Below, piece by piece: positions 26,972-35,457 of a DNA stretch of 39,989 nt (within the stretch, counting starts at the first letter, position 1; the number at the start of each line of letters is the position of its first letter). The stretch spans positions 11,170 to 51,158 of the forward strand of contig DYOH01000014.1 in NCBI GenBank assembly GCA_020720625.1, given 5' to 3'. Under the pieces are notes generated by a model that saw only the letters and a program-made list of their open reading frames with translations, ran no database searches and had not been told where the DNA came from. The stretch is from Acetofilamentum sp. (GTDB lineage: Bacteria; Bacteroidota; Bacteroidia; Bacteroidales; DYOH01). Made by a program: the position numbers and the translations under genes.

Positions 26972-27250
26972 TTACGATTCAAATTTAGCCATCAAAAAAT
27001 CAATTTCATTTAATAGATTCTGTCTAAAATCTAAATCATTTGGATTGATGGCAAATTTGTTTACTTTTTTTGATAATTCAACAATTATTTCTTTAAATTT
27101 TTCATCTGCAAATAATTCATTTTCTTCTATGGCAGAAAAAACATGAGCCACTTGCTGCAAAAGCATCTTTTCGTGGGCAATACCGAATGCTAATATCAGC
27201 ATTTTGAGTAAATGTACGAACGAAATAAAATTAAGTTTTTCTATTATCAT
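26972..27250 (-). CDS. Small helical protein of unknown function in the GAF/Sia cluster
   Basis: The 92-residue protein is predicted to be all-helical. Its N-terminal third is hydrophobic (MIIEKLNFISFVHLLKMLILAFGIAHEK) but interrupted by His and Lys, so a true membrane helix is doubtful; the rest is charged. I recognise no family. It starts 3 nt after the upstream GAF protein gene and ends 48 nt before the GAF-PAS-SpoIIE gene, so it is almost certainly translated within this operon. A small accessory or adaptor protein for the signalling cluster is the simplest guess. Confidence 0.7.
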   Translation of the reverse strand: MIIEKLNFISFVHLLKMLILAFGIAHEKMLLQQVAHVFSAIEENELFADEKFKEIIVELSKKVNKFAINPNDLDFRQNLLNEIDFLMAKFES

Positions 27251-27253
27251 AAT

Positions 27254-29479
27254 TTATAAACTATCCAGCCAATCCTTGTATTTCTTATCAATATCCTTCA
27301 TCGGATATTTCTCGCTAAGCAATTGTTTAATCTGATTGCTAAGCATATTATTTAACTGCGTTAATTTTTCTTTTTCCTCTTTTAATTTGCTAACGTCAGA
27401 TTCAATTAATGATTTTTTCTCAACCTGCAGTTTCATGTTCTCCATATACTTAGACCATGACTCAAAGATAAGGTTAAGAATAATTTTTTGTTGATGAATT
27501 CCTTTGTCCCAACCAATTTTTAATGAATCCTGATGTTGAATTAGTTCGTCGATAAGCGTTTTTTTATGCTCAACTGTTGAATTAAGGTTTTGAATAATAT
27601 CAGTAAATAGCGAAACATCGCTTAAGAAGAGTCTCATTTGCAGCAGCATTCCGGTTTCGTGTTCAAAAACAGGCACCAAAATACCGTAAAAATCTTTTTT
27701 CAGGAAATTGAATGAAAAACGAACTTCGGATTTTTTATACTCCAGGGCAGATTTCCATGTTTCGTTTAGGCTATCCACAGAATCGGACGAGAGCATTTCC
27801 TGCAAATATTTTTCGTGCACTGCACTAAAATTTATCTTTGTTAATTCCATGAATTTTTTGTTTACAGAAAGTATACGCTTATCCGGAGAAAAAATTATCT
27901 GCATCAGTTTATTTTCGATAGCATCGATAATATTTAGTAATTCTGCTTCACGTCGCTTAGACTCTTCCTGAGTTGCTCTTAATTCTTCAAGATTCTGCCT
28001 CATTTCTTCTTCTTGAGTTGCTAATTCGTCAGATTTTCGCTGAGATTCGCCAAGAAGCCTAACCGTGCGGTGATTTATTTTTTCGGTATTTATTGTAAGC
28101 GCAGTAAGGTCAGCAACTTTTTCTACAAATTCGATTTGCGCTGCAGAGAAAAGATTAAAAGAAGAGATTTCGAGTACTCCAAATACTTGGTTGTCTCTTA
28201 AAAGAGGCACAATAAGTAATGCCAGTGGTTTGGTATCGCCCAATCCGGAGCTAATTTCCAGGTAATCGGGGGGCAATTCAGTAAGATAAATAGTTCGTTT
28301 TTCAGTAACTGCGGTACCTACAAGCCCGTCGCCAAATTTTATTTTTTTATCCAAATATTTTTTTCTGTTAAAAGCAAAAGATGCGAATAAATCAAGTTCT
28401 TCGGTATTCTCGTCGTTGGTTATAAAAATTCCACCCTGAATAGCGCTGATGTATTTTACCAAAGATGTAATTAATTCAGAGCTTAACTCTTGCAAATTTC
28501 CGCTGTAAAGTCTAAGAATCTCGTTAAATTTCGACAATCCTGAATTAATCCAGTCTCTTTGCCTGGTTTCGGCTTCACGTTTATTTATCTCACTCTTATT
28601 AGATATTAGTTCGAGTCTTAAGTTTTCTAATTCTACGGAAAGAATGTCGCCTCTGAGAGAAAATCGATTATCATCTAGTTTTCCATTAACTAAATTTCCT
28701 ATAAATTCGCGTATCTCAAGGAAAAACAGGTTAGTTGATAATATTTTATCTTTAATTACATTTAAATCTGTATAAACTTGCGACATGTGCAGTTCTGAAA
28801 CTTCTTCGTTCAAAGATTTTTCAAAAGCGATACCCAGAAATTCTACAGATTTTCTAAAATTAAAAATTAGGTTCTGCAAAACAAAATAGGTGAGCAAACT
28901 AAGCACAAAGAAAAGAATTATCAAAATAAATTCAACATTTTCACGCAAATCGAAATCATCTATTGCCGTAAAATTTCTGCTATAATAATTATCTAAATTA
29001 TCGCCTACTTTTTTGGTTTTAGCAAGAAATAAGTAATACTGCTCCCATTTTTCGTTATCCGGAACGGTATTTATTGTAAGATAATTTAGGGTAATGTCTT
29101 TAATTTTTTGCACGTTAAAGAATAATTCTCTAACAAGTATTTCTTCTTCTTCAATTTTTTGAGCAAGACGCAGGGAATCCATTTGATTTTCGATTTCTTT
29201 AAATGATTGAGAAATTCGGTTTCTGTAATACAATTGTTCTTGTGCCGAAGCGGTAATATTAAATTGGTGAAAAAGTTCGGCGTTAAAAAAAACTTCTTTG
29301 AGAATTTGGGCAATGAGTGTTTGTCTGTTTGCCAAGGACATGCTAATTTCCACTTGTTCATTAAGGCGCTTGTTATTGGTTTTAAAAACCATGAAAACAA
29401 TAGCCCCTAGAAGAATAAAGGAAAAAAACAGGCCGTAAAGCCATATTTTAAAATTGAACTTATTTTGCGTTTTTGTCAT
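27254..29479 (-). CDS. Membrane sensor with GAF and PAS-like domains, no output domain
   Basis: The 741-residue protein has a membrane helix at about 12-32, an extracytoplasmic helical domain of about 150 residues, a second membrane helix near 183-205, a helical linker, a GAF domain (about 313-480), a coiled coil rich in Glu (EEEMRQNLEELRATQEES), a PAS-like domain (about 515-640) and a long C-terminal coiled coil. The GAF carries FGDGLVGTAVTEKRTIYL and ELPPDYLEISSGLGD, nearly the same as the GAF of the phosphatase downstream. No kinase, methyl-accepting, cyclase or phosphatase domain is present, so signalling must go through protein contacts. It resembles sensor proteins with an MCP-like layout but lacks the MCP signalling hairpin. 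Confidence 0.88.
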   Translation of the reverse strand: MTKTQNKFNFKIWLYGLFFSFILLGAIVFMVFKTNNKRLNEQVEISMSLANRQTLIAQILKEVFFNAELFHQFNITASAQEQLYYRNRISQSFKEIENQMDSLRLAQKIEEEEILVRELFFNVQKIKDITLNYLTINTVPDNEKWEQYYLFLAKTKKVGDNLDNYYSRNFTAIDDFDLRENVEFILIILFFVLSLLTYFVLQNLIFNFRKSVEFLGIAFEKSLNEEVSELHMSQVYTDLNVIKDKILSTNLFFLEIREFIGNLVNGKLDDNRFSLRGDILSVELENLRLELISNKSEINKREAETRQRDWINSGLSKFNEILRLYSGNLQELSSELITSLVKYISAIQGGIFITNDENTEELDLFASFAFNRKKYLDKKIKFGDGLVGTAVTEKRTIYLTELPPDYLEISSGLGDTKPLALLIVPLLRDNQVFGVLEISSFNLFSAAQIEFVEKVADLTALTINTEKINHRTVRLLGESQRKSDELATQEEEMRQNLEELRATQEESKRREAELLNIIDAIENKLMQIIFSPDKRILSVNKKFMELTKINFSAVHEKYLQEMLSSDSVDSLNETWKSALEYKKSEVRFSFNFLKKDFYGILVPVFEHETGMLLQMRLFLSDVSLFTDIIQNLNSTVEHKKTLIDELIQHQDSLKIGWDKGIHQQKIILNLIFESWSKYMENMKLQVEKKSLIESDVSKLKEEKEKLTQLNNMLSNQIKQLLSEKYPMKDIDKKYKDWLDSL

Positions 29480-29533
29480 TTGCTCAAAAAACTATTGCGT
29501 AAAAATACAAAAATTGATGTTTATCAAACATTT

Positions 29534-31327
29534 TTAATCAATTTTATTCAAATTACTTGCAAAAATGATATTTGCTACTTTATCAGCACCTTTGCAATTC
29601 ATATTATAGAACAATAAATCAGACATTTCCATTCCTCTTACAAAAATTCTGTTTGCTTCATTATATTGATCTAAAAACACATTCTCATCCAAATCACCTT
29701 CAATAATTTCGTTCAGCGTTGTATAATTAGCAATTATTTTTCGTGGCATAATTTCTGCAAAACGGTGATTAAAAGTAATCAAATTTCCGGATTTATCAAA
29801 AAAAGCAACAGGAATAGAGCCATAAAACCAATTGCTGAGTTTTTGATTCACCAATCCTAAATCATCATCTGTCAAATCTTCTGCCAAATTATCATTTTTT
29901 ACAAGAAAAAAATCTAAAACTGTTTGTTCGTCTTTTTGGCGATTCACCAAGAATAAGGCAATAATGGCAGTTGCTTCGTTTAAATAGGTAATAATTTGAT
30001 TGTTAAACGCAAAAAAAGAAGCCAGTTCAATTACTGCAATGGTTTTTTTCTGATAAACGATGGGCAATAAAATCAAATGCTGTGGATTTTTCTCACCCAA
30101 TCCGGAAGTAATTTCAATATAATTTTGCGGCACATGATTAAGCACAATCATTTGTTGTTCTTTTGCACAAGTGCCCAATAAGCCTTCGCTAATCAAGATT
30201 TCTTTCTTTATCATGCGCTCGTAATTATAGGCATAAGAAGCTTCAAGAACAAGCACCTCTTGTTGTTGTTTGTTTTTCTGAATAACAAAAAAACCACCTT
30301 GATTAATGCCAATAAACTTGATAATTTTTTGCAGGATAAGGGCATAAAGCTTATCGGAACTCACATTTTCGCGCATTTCTCTTTCAATATCAGAAAGCGC
30401 ATCGTTAATTTTAAGCTGCCAGTCGATTTTATTTTTCTCTTGTAATAATTCAGATTCTTTTTTCTTTATCAGTTCAATAAATTGGTGATAACTAGCCCCT
30501 AAAAAACTATTCTCAGCAAAAGGATACATATTTTTTGCTCCATCAAAATCTTCTTTCCCCAATGCATCAATAGAATGTTGCAGATTAGCAAATTTGGCCG
30601 ATAATTCCATAATTTTTGATTCAATCAGGTTTAGCTCGTTCTTAATTTTTTTGGACGATACATCGGCCAAATTTCCGGATGCGAGCATGGTAAGTTTTCT
30701 CATAATATGATTTCGGGAAAATCTTGCTCTATTATTTTGCCATCTAACAAAAAAGAAAAGCAGAAAAATACTGATGAACATAAAAACAAGTGTAATTGCC
30801 ATACTCAACCTGGAGCTCTTCTCATGTTTTGCCTGCATCTCTTCAGCCAGGATAAGCAATTGATCGTTAATTTTATCGAGGTTGTTGGCAATCTTTACAT
30901 GAACAGCCTGCAGCTCTATAATGTTGGCTGATGAGTTTTCGAGAAAAAGAATATAGCGTTGAAAATCTGCCTGAATATCAGTAAAATCGAGAATACTAGC
31001 ATTATCGTAATATGGTTTTAGCTGTTCGAGTATTGCTTCTGATTTGAGAATTAAATTTAAGGCATTGTTGGTATACAGCAAAGCCGAACTTTGTTGTATC
31101 AAAAAATCGGATTTTTCTATTTGCTTCACAATTCCATCGATACGATAAAAATCGCGATGTAGGGCAGAAAAATTTTGTTCTAAATCCTGATATAATATAA
31201 AGGTATTATTTTCTTTACTAAATTGATTTAAAAGCCACAAATCTCTCACTCCCGCAGCAATAATTGCCACAAAAAGCACTATCACAAAAATTTGCTCGTT
31301 TTTAATTTTCAGCCTATTTCTCCACAT
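29534..31327 (-). CDS. Membrane sensor with GAF and PAS-like domains, no output domain
   Basis: I choose ATG 31327 (597 residues, MWRNRLKIKNEQIF...). An upstream TTG frame to 31369 would run into the promoter box at 31367-31374. A membrane helix (about 12-30), an extracytoplasmic helical domain of about 150 residues and a second helix near 180-200 precede a helical linker. A GAF domain follows (about 310-465; EGLLGTCAKEQ and VPQNYIEITSGLGEKNP), then a PAS-like domain (about 495-597). It is paralogous to the neighbouring 741-residue protein and shares its GAF motif with the SpoIIE sensor. No output domain is seen. It is the first gene of the minus-strand cluster and is divergent from the CheR gene. 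Confidence 0.87.
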   Translation of the reverse strand: MWRNRLKIKNEQIFVIVLFVAIIAAGVRDLWLLNQFSKENNTFILYQDLEQNFSALHRDFYRIDGIVKQIEKSDFLIQQSSALLYTNNALNLILKSEAILEQLKPYYDNASILDFTDIQADFQRYILFLENSSANIIELQAVHVKIANNLDKINDQLLILAEEMQAKHEKSSRLSMAITLVFMFISIFLLFFFVRWQNNRARFSRNHIMRKLTMLASGNLADVSSKKIKNELNLIESKIMELSAKFANLQHSIDALGKEDFDGAKNMYPFAENSFLGASYHQFIELIKKKESELLQEKNKIDWQLKINDALSDIEREMRENVSSDKLYALILQKIIKFIGINQGGFFVIQKNKQQQEVLVLEASYAYNYERMIKKEILISEGLLGTCAKEQQMIVLNHVPQNYIEITSGLGEKNPQHLILLPIVYQKKTIAVIELASFFAFNNQIITYLNEATAIIALFLVNRQKDEQTVLDFFLVKNDNLAEDLTDDDLGLVNQKLSNWFYGSIPVAFFDKSGNLITFNHRFAEIMPRKIIANYTTLNEIIEGDLDENVFLDQYNEANRIFVRGMEMSDLLFYNMNCKGADKVANIIFASNLNKID

Positions 31328-31366
31328 AAAAATTTCATTAAATATAAACCGTTTACACAGAATATC

Positions 31367-31374
31367 CAAAGATA
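31367..31374 (-). promoter_or_regulatory. Putative -7 box of the GAF/Sia operon
   Basis: TATCTTTG on the minus strand matches TAnnTTTG, 39 bp before ATG 31327. It is one of two exact boxes in this 84-bp divergent gap; the other faces cheR. Confidence 0.5.
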
Positions 31375-31386
31375 TAAAAAAAACAG

Positions 31387-31394
31387 TATATTTG
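31387..31394 (+). promoter_or_regulatory. Putative -7 box of the CheR gene
   Basis: TATATTTG on the plus strand matches TAnnTTTG, 17 bp before ATG 31412. It lies 12 bp from the opposing box for the GAF operon, so the two units may be co-regulated. Confidence 0.5.
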
Positions 31395-31411
31395 GTGCAA
31401 GAAAGATTACT

Positions 31412-32251
31412 ATGGAATTAAATGTTGCCGAATTAAATAAATTATGTGACACGATAAAAGAAATTTCAGGCTACGATTTTACTGAGTATTCTGTAAAATC
31501 GCTATCCAGAAGGGTGGAAAAAATTCTTACCGATTATCATCTTACGATTGAACAACTAATTGTAAAACTTTACGATTCTAACGATTTTTTAGAAGAAATT
31601 GTTAGAGAAATTACTGTAAACACCACCGAGCTTTTTAGAGATCCAGATTTATGGATTTGCATCAAAGACGATATTTTGCCAAGATACAAAAATCAGGATA
31701 AAATTCGCATCTGGCATATAGGCATGTCGTCGGGACAAGAGGTTTATTCCATGATAATTCTGCTTAAGGAACTTGGCATGCTCGAAAAAACAGAAGTATA
31801 TGGCACTGATATAAATACAAGTGTAATCGCAGAGGCAAAAAAAGGGATTTACCGATTTAGAATAATTGCTGATTATCTGGAAAATTACAATAAAGTATTT
31901 ATGCTGAATGATAAAAAAGAAAGTAAGCAGCATTACGAAAAACATTTTTCAGTTGATTGGATTAAAGGAATTATCAAAATAAAAAAAGAATACACCGAAT
32001 TACCAATACTCGCAAAACACGACTTAGTAAACGACAAAAATATTTTTAATACCAACTATGATATTATTGTTTGTCGCAATTTATTAATTTATTTTAATCA
32101 GGAGCTCCAAAACCGGACTTTTTACTTCTTTCATACAATGATGAACGACAATGGCACATTGATACTTGGAGCACACGAAAGTATTATGGGAAGCATGATC
32201 ACAAAATTTGAAAAACGCGAAAATTACTATTTAAAAAAAGCCAAAGAATAG
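31412..32251 (+). CDS. cheR: CheR-type protein methyltransferase
   Basis: The ATG at 31412 gives 279 residues starting MELNVAELNKLCDTIKEISG. An in-frame ATG at 31292 would overlap the divergent gene and both promoter boxes. The N-terminal helical CheR domain (LSRRVEKIL, EITVNTTELFRDPDLW) and the SAM-binding domain (IWHIGMSSGQEVYSM, VYGTDINTSVIAEAKKGIY, IIVCRNLLIYFNQE, LILGAHESI) are both present with their usual motifs. CheR transfers methyl groups to glutamates of chemoreceptor helices. No CheB or chemoreceptor is nearby, only GAF membrane sensors with long Glu-rich helices, which could be unconventional substrates; that link is inference. Confidence 0.92.
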   Translation: MELNVAELNKLCDTIKEISGYDFTEYSVKSLSRRVEKILTDYHLTIEQLIVKLYDSNDFLEEIVREITVNTTELFRDPDLWICIKDDILPRYKNQDKIRIWHIGMSSGQEVYSMIILLKELGMLEKTEVYGTDINTSVIAEAKKGIYRFRIIADYLENYNKVFMLNDKKESKQHYEKHFSVDWIKGIIKIKKEYTELPILAKHDLVNDKNIFNTNYDIIVCRNLLIYFNQELQNRTFYFFHTMMNDNGTLILGAHESIMGSMITKFEKRENYYLKKAKE

Positions 32252-32257
32252 AAAATA

Positions 32258-32300
32258 TAAGCACTTGAATAAATTATACCCCGAAAGCGCTTAAATTTTA
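32258..32300 (+). terminator. Weak hairpin after cheR
   Basis: TAAGCACTT (32258-32266) can pair with AAGCGCTTA (32285-32293), including one G-T pair, around an 18-nt loop, followed by AATTTTATC. It begins 6 nt after the cheR stop codon. The long loop and short T-tract make it a low-confidence terminator. The rest of this 217-bp gap shows nothing else I can support. Confidence 0.3.
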
Positions 32301-32468
32301 TCAGCTAAAAATATTTTATTGGTACGTTATTTGCAATTTTTAATCTGGGTTAAATGCCATTTTAAAAATTATTTCGTATAATAAGATAGCAATCACCCCA
32401 CAAAAAAAACAAGATTATTCTATGTTGATTTTATTGACATAACGTAAGTTTTTTAAAAAAATAGTTGA

Positions 32469-33344
32469 ATGAGAAATATCATAATACATATTTGGTTGTT
32501 TATTTTTGTTCTGGCACCATTGGCCGGAAAAGCAGAATTAAAGGCAGATAGCGACCCCATTGCAGCCTTTAGTTTGATAAATAGTGCACTTTGCGAAGGC
32601 GATTCTGTTTTTTTCCTTAACGAAAGCAAAACCGTGGGCGGAGCTAATTTAAATACCATTTTGTGGTATTTTGGCGACGGTAGCGAAACCCGCGTAGAAA
32701 ATCCGATTCATAAATATACAGCACCCGGAAGTTACACAGTAAGCCTGGTTGCCTATAATATTGTAGGCGGTATAGTATACAAAGACAGCATATCTCAAAT
32801 TATAACCATAAACACGGCGCCACCTATCACATTTAGCTATTTGGGAGGCGGCACCAATATTACATCCGACACAACATTTACCCAGGGAGGCAACCTCACC
32901 ATTACGATATCCGAAAACTATCCCATCTATTTATGGGCTCCTGATGGCGAAACTACCAACAGCATAACTGTTAATAAAACAGGAACTTATACAGCAATGG
33001 TAATAGATGCGAATGGTTGCAGCAGCAAGAAAATACAAAACATAAAAGTTTTACCATTAACTGAAGGCGATTCGGCCAATATTATTATAAGCAACAACGT
33101 GTTAACTCCAAATAACGACGGCGTAAACGATTACTTTTCGATAGAAGATTTTGAAACCTACAGCTCGCCAATAGATTTGAGTATTTACAATATCTGGGGA
33201 GATATTGTATACCAAACAGCCGATTATCAAAACGATTGGGATGGAACTTACAACGGCAAACCACTCGATTCGGGAACTTACTATTATGTAATCAGCAGCG
33301 AAAACAGGAAAGGAACCATGGGATATATAGATATTTTAAAGTAA
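32469..33344 (+). CDS. Secreted PKD protein with type-B (gliding-associated) C-terminal domain
   Basis: The 291-residue protein has a signal peptide (MRNIIIHIWLFIFVLAPLAGKA) and a PKD domain (about 30-115, with WYFGDGSETRVENPIHKYTAPGSYTVSLVA). A second Ig-like part follows (about 118-195, ending GTYTAMVIDANGCSSK). The last 85 residues form a CHU_C/type-B sorting domain (NNVLTPNNDGVNDYFSI ... IYNIWGDIVYQTADYQNDWDGTYNGKPLDSGTYYYVI). Type-B domains target proteins to the type IX secretion system and, in studied flavobacteria, depend on a partner PorP/SprF protein. Such a gene follows 157 bp downstream. The protein is probably a surface or structural component. Confidence 0.92.
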   Translation: MRNIIIHIWLFIFVLAPLAGKAELKADSDPIAAFSLINSALCEGDSVFFLNESKTVGGANLNTILWYFGDGSETRVENPIHKYTAPGSYTVSLVAYNIVGGIVYKDSISQIITINTAPPITFSYLGGGTNITSDTTFTQGGNLTITISENYPIYLWAPDGETTNSITVNKTGTYTAMVIDANGCSSKKIQNIKVLPLTEGDSANIIISNNVLTPNNDGVNDYFSIEDFETYSSPIDLSIYNIWGDIVYQTADYQNDWDGTYNGKPLDSGTYYYVISSENRKGTMGYIDILK

Positions 33345-33349
33345 AAAAA

Positions 33350-33496
33350 ATGAAACATCCGGAGCAGCAAAATAAAATGATGTGTAAAAAAAAATTGATT
33401 CCGGATTGGAATGAAATTTGGATGTTTTTGGCAAACAGACAACAACAAATTCATTGGTATGGCGGCAATTTGGCCACTAACAAAAAAAACTACTAA
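33350..33496 (+). CDS. Possible 48-residue small ORF filling the operon gap
   Basis: A frame of 48 codons plus stop runs from ATG 33350 to 33496, leaving 5 nt after the type-B substrate gene and 4 nt before the PorP/SprF start. The product (MKHPEQQNKMMCKKKLIPDW..., ending NLATNKKNY) is basic, with three Trp and no signal or membrane segment. I recognise no family. The fit between its neighbours is the only evidence, so it may be non-coding leader for the PorP gene. Confidence 0.3.
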   Translation: MKHPEQQNKMMCKKKLIPDWNEIWMFLANRQQQIHWYGGNLATNKKNY

Positions 33497-33500
33497 TAGC

Positions 33501-34940
33501 ATGAAAAGAATACTCTATACATTACTGACTATAAGCATACTGCTAGAGAATACGATAGCTCAACAACTTCCATTCGATAATCAGTACTTGATAAATAAAT
33601 TCAGTCTGTCGCCGGCTTATGCAGGATTTACAAATAATACCGAATTATTTTTGGGTTTCAGACAAAACTGGGTTGGAATTGCTGGTGCACCACAAAAACA
33701 GATGCTCAACATTAACATGCCCATCAAAGAAAAAGGTTTGGGTTTGGGTATGGTAATCAATAATGAAAAAATGGGCAATTTCAGTAATTTTTACTTTCTC
33801 CCCACACTCGCCTACCACCAGCCACTGTCTTCGGATATGTCGATAAATTTTGGAATCAATGCTGAGATTTACCGTAACCAATATAATTTCTCTCAGGCCA
33901 AATCGGGCACAATCGACCCGCTAATTCAAAAGCTTCAGGCCCTGATGGGAACAACTTTTAATGTAGGAGCAGGTTTTATGTTTCAGTTTAAAGGCCTGCA
34001 TCTGGGTGTTTCGGTTCCAAGAACACTCAATTCAAAAGTGGTTTATAATAGCGAAGTTCCAGGTCTAACCTACACCCTAAGCAGGCATTATCTGGCACAC
34101 CTATCTTATTATCACAAAATAAACGATAAAATTTCTGTAGAACCAGTAGTAATAGCCCGAAGCACAGATCAAAGTCCACTGCTTTACGAGGCAGGAATTA
34201 GCGCCAAATTTGCCGATAGAATATGGACAAACATAGGATACCGCAAAGGCAACGATTTTATTATCTCAGCCGGAGCCGCCATAAGTCCATATATAGCAAT
34301 ACATTACAGCTACGAGTTTTCTAATTCAGGGCTTGTGCAATTATCCAGCGGCACACACGAAATCTCCATTGGCTTTTTACTGAAAAAAACGAAAAAACAA
34401 AATCCTCCGCTCACCATTTTCACGCTAAAAGACGAAAACCAAGTTGGCAGAGATACCATATTACAAAAACGAGTAGAAGTACTAGAGGCCCAATTGGCTT
34501 CGTGCGCCTGCGAAGAAAAAGCAGAAATGATTACCCAATTAGACAACCGCTTGAAAAAGCTCGAAAGTAATTTAGATGACCTGGATGCCGAAACTTGGGA
34601 GAAGCCGTTTATAATGAACAACATAAAATTCGCGAACAACTCTGCTCAACTCTTTGCCTCATCGTATGGCGAGTTAAATAAGTTAGCAGATAAAATAAAA
34701 CGCGACCCTGAATTAATTATCAAAATTACCGGATATACCGATAATGTGGGTTCGCCAAAATACAACACAAAGCTTTCGCTGGACAGAGCCAATTCTGTAA
34801 AAGCCTATCTTGTAAAAGAAGGAATTGAAGACGAAAGAATTGTTACCGAAGGTAAAGGAGATGAAAATCCGATTGCCAGCAACGAAACACCAACAGGTCG
34901 GGCACAAAACAGAAGAATTGAAGGACAGTTTAAAAAATAA
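33501..34940 (+). CDS. PorP/SprF-family outer-membrane protein fused to an OmpA domain
   Basis: From ATG 33501 the 479-residue protein has a signal peptide (MKRILYTLLTISILLENTIAQ). A PorP/SprF domain spans about 22-300, starting with the family pattern QQLPFDNQYLINKFSLSPAYAGF and FRQNWVGIAGAPQ. A short coiled coil with Cys-Ala-Cys follows (near 335-375), then a peptidoglycan-binding OmpA domain (about 380-479: ITGYTDNVGSPKYNTKLSLDRANSVKAYLVKEGI, GRAQNRRIEGQF). PorP/SprF proteins assist type IX export and attachment of type-B cargo; OmpA domains bind the cell wall. Having both in one chain is not the standard layout. The gene follows a type-B cargo gene, its likely client. Confidence 0.9.
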   Translation: MKRILYTLLTISILLENTIAQQLPFDNQYLINKFSLSPAYAGFTNNTELFLGFRQNWVGIAGAPQKQMLNINMPIKEKGLGLGMVINNEKMGNFSNFYFLPTLAYHQPLSSDMSINFGINAEIYRNQYNFSQAKSGTIDPLIQKLQALMGTTFNVGAGFMFQFKGLHLGVSVPRTLNSKVVYNSEVPGLTYTLSRHYLAHLSYYHKINDKISVEPVVIARSTDQSPLLYEAGISAKFADRIWTNIGYRKGNDFIISAGAAISPYIAIHYSYEFSNSGLVQLSSGTHEISIGFLLKKTKKQNPPLTIFTLKDENQVGRDTILQKRVEVLEAQLASCACEEKAEMITQLDNRLKKLESNLDDLDAETWEKPFIMNNIKFANNSAQLFASSYGELNKLADKIKRDPELIIKITGYTDNVGSPKYNTKLSLDRANSVKAYLVKEGIEDERIVTEGKGDENPIASNETPTGRAQNRRIEGQFKK

Positions 34941-34947
34941 TTTCAAA

Positions 34948-35412
34948 GTGAGCAAATACATTCTCCTATTGATATTTACGATAATAGTGTTTGCAAATGC
35001 AAATGCGCAAACGATATTGCCCATAAGTTTCAATTCGGGTAGCTGCCAAACAGATGGAAAAATTATGGTATCGGCAGTCATAGGGCAAGCATTTGTGCCA
35101 ACCGATATTAGCAGACAGCGCGATATAGGCACAAGCACACTTGTAATATTGATGCCCGATGGAGAAGAAGAATCAAGTTTTATAAAAATATACCCCAATC
35201 CGGCGACAGAACTCCTATTTTACGAAATAGTATCAGAAAAAATTGCGCAAATAAATCTATATAATGCTGCTGGACAATTAATTTTAAGTCAAAGCAGGCA
35301 AATTTTAGAGCGGGGAACCATTCAATTATCAAGCCTAAAAAAAGGAATATACCTGATAAGTTTTGTTACAGAAAATCATAAAGTTGAAACGCTTAAACTT
35401 ATCAAAAACTAA
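34948..35412 (+). CDS. Small secreted protein with type-A type IX sorting domain
   Basis: I place the start at GTG 34948, 7 nt after the PorP-OmpA stop, because it opens a clean signal peptide (SKYILLLIFTIIVFANANAQ). An in-frame ATG at 34825 would overlap the OmpA coding region by about 115 bp. The 154-residue product has a roughly 50-residue N-terminal part (ILPISFNSGSCQTDGKIMVSAVIGQAF), then a Por-secretion tail (about 78-154: IYPNPATELLFYEI ... INLYNAAGQLIL ... LKKGIYLISF). The cargo part is very small, so it may be a structural piece of the complex formed with its neighbours. The GTG start is inferred. Confidence 0.8.
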   Translation: MSKYILLLIFTIIVFANANAQTILPISFNSGSCQTDGKIMVSAVIGQAFVPTDISRQRDIGTSTLVILMPDGEEESSFIKIYPNPATELLFYEIVSEKIAQINLYNAAGQLILSQSRQILERGTIQLSSLKKGIYLISFVTENHKVETLKLIKN

Positions 35413-35457
35413 ATAAAGCATTAGCATACAAAAAAAGAAATAAAAAAGAAAAGGCCG

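Noticed and set aside
31328-31369. Longer N-terminus of the GAF sensor from a TTG at 31369
   Set aside because: It would overlap the TATCTTTG promoter box and adds 14 residues before a good ATG and membrane helix.
31292-31411. Longer N-terminus for CheR from ATG 31292
   Set aside because: The added 40 residues do not match the CheR family, overlap the divergent gene and span both promoter boxes.
34825-34947. Longer N-terminus for the type-A substrate from ATG 34825
   Set aside because: It would lie inside the OmpA coding region and place about 40 charged residues before the signal peptide.
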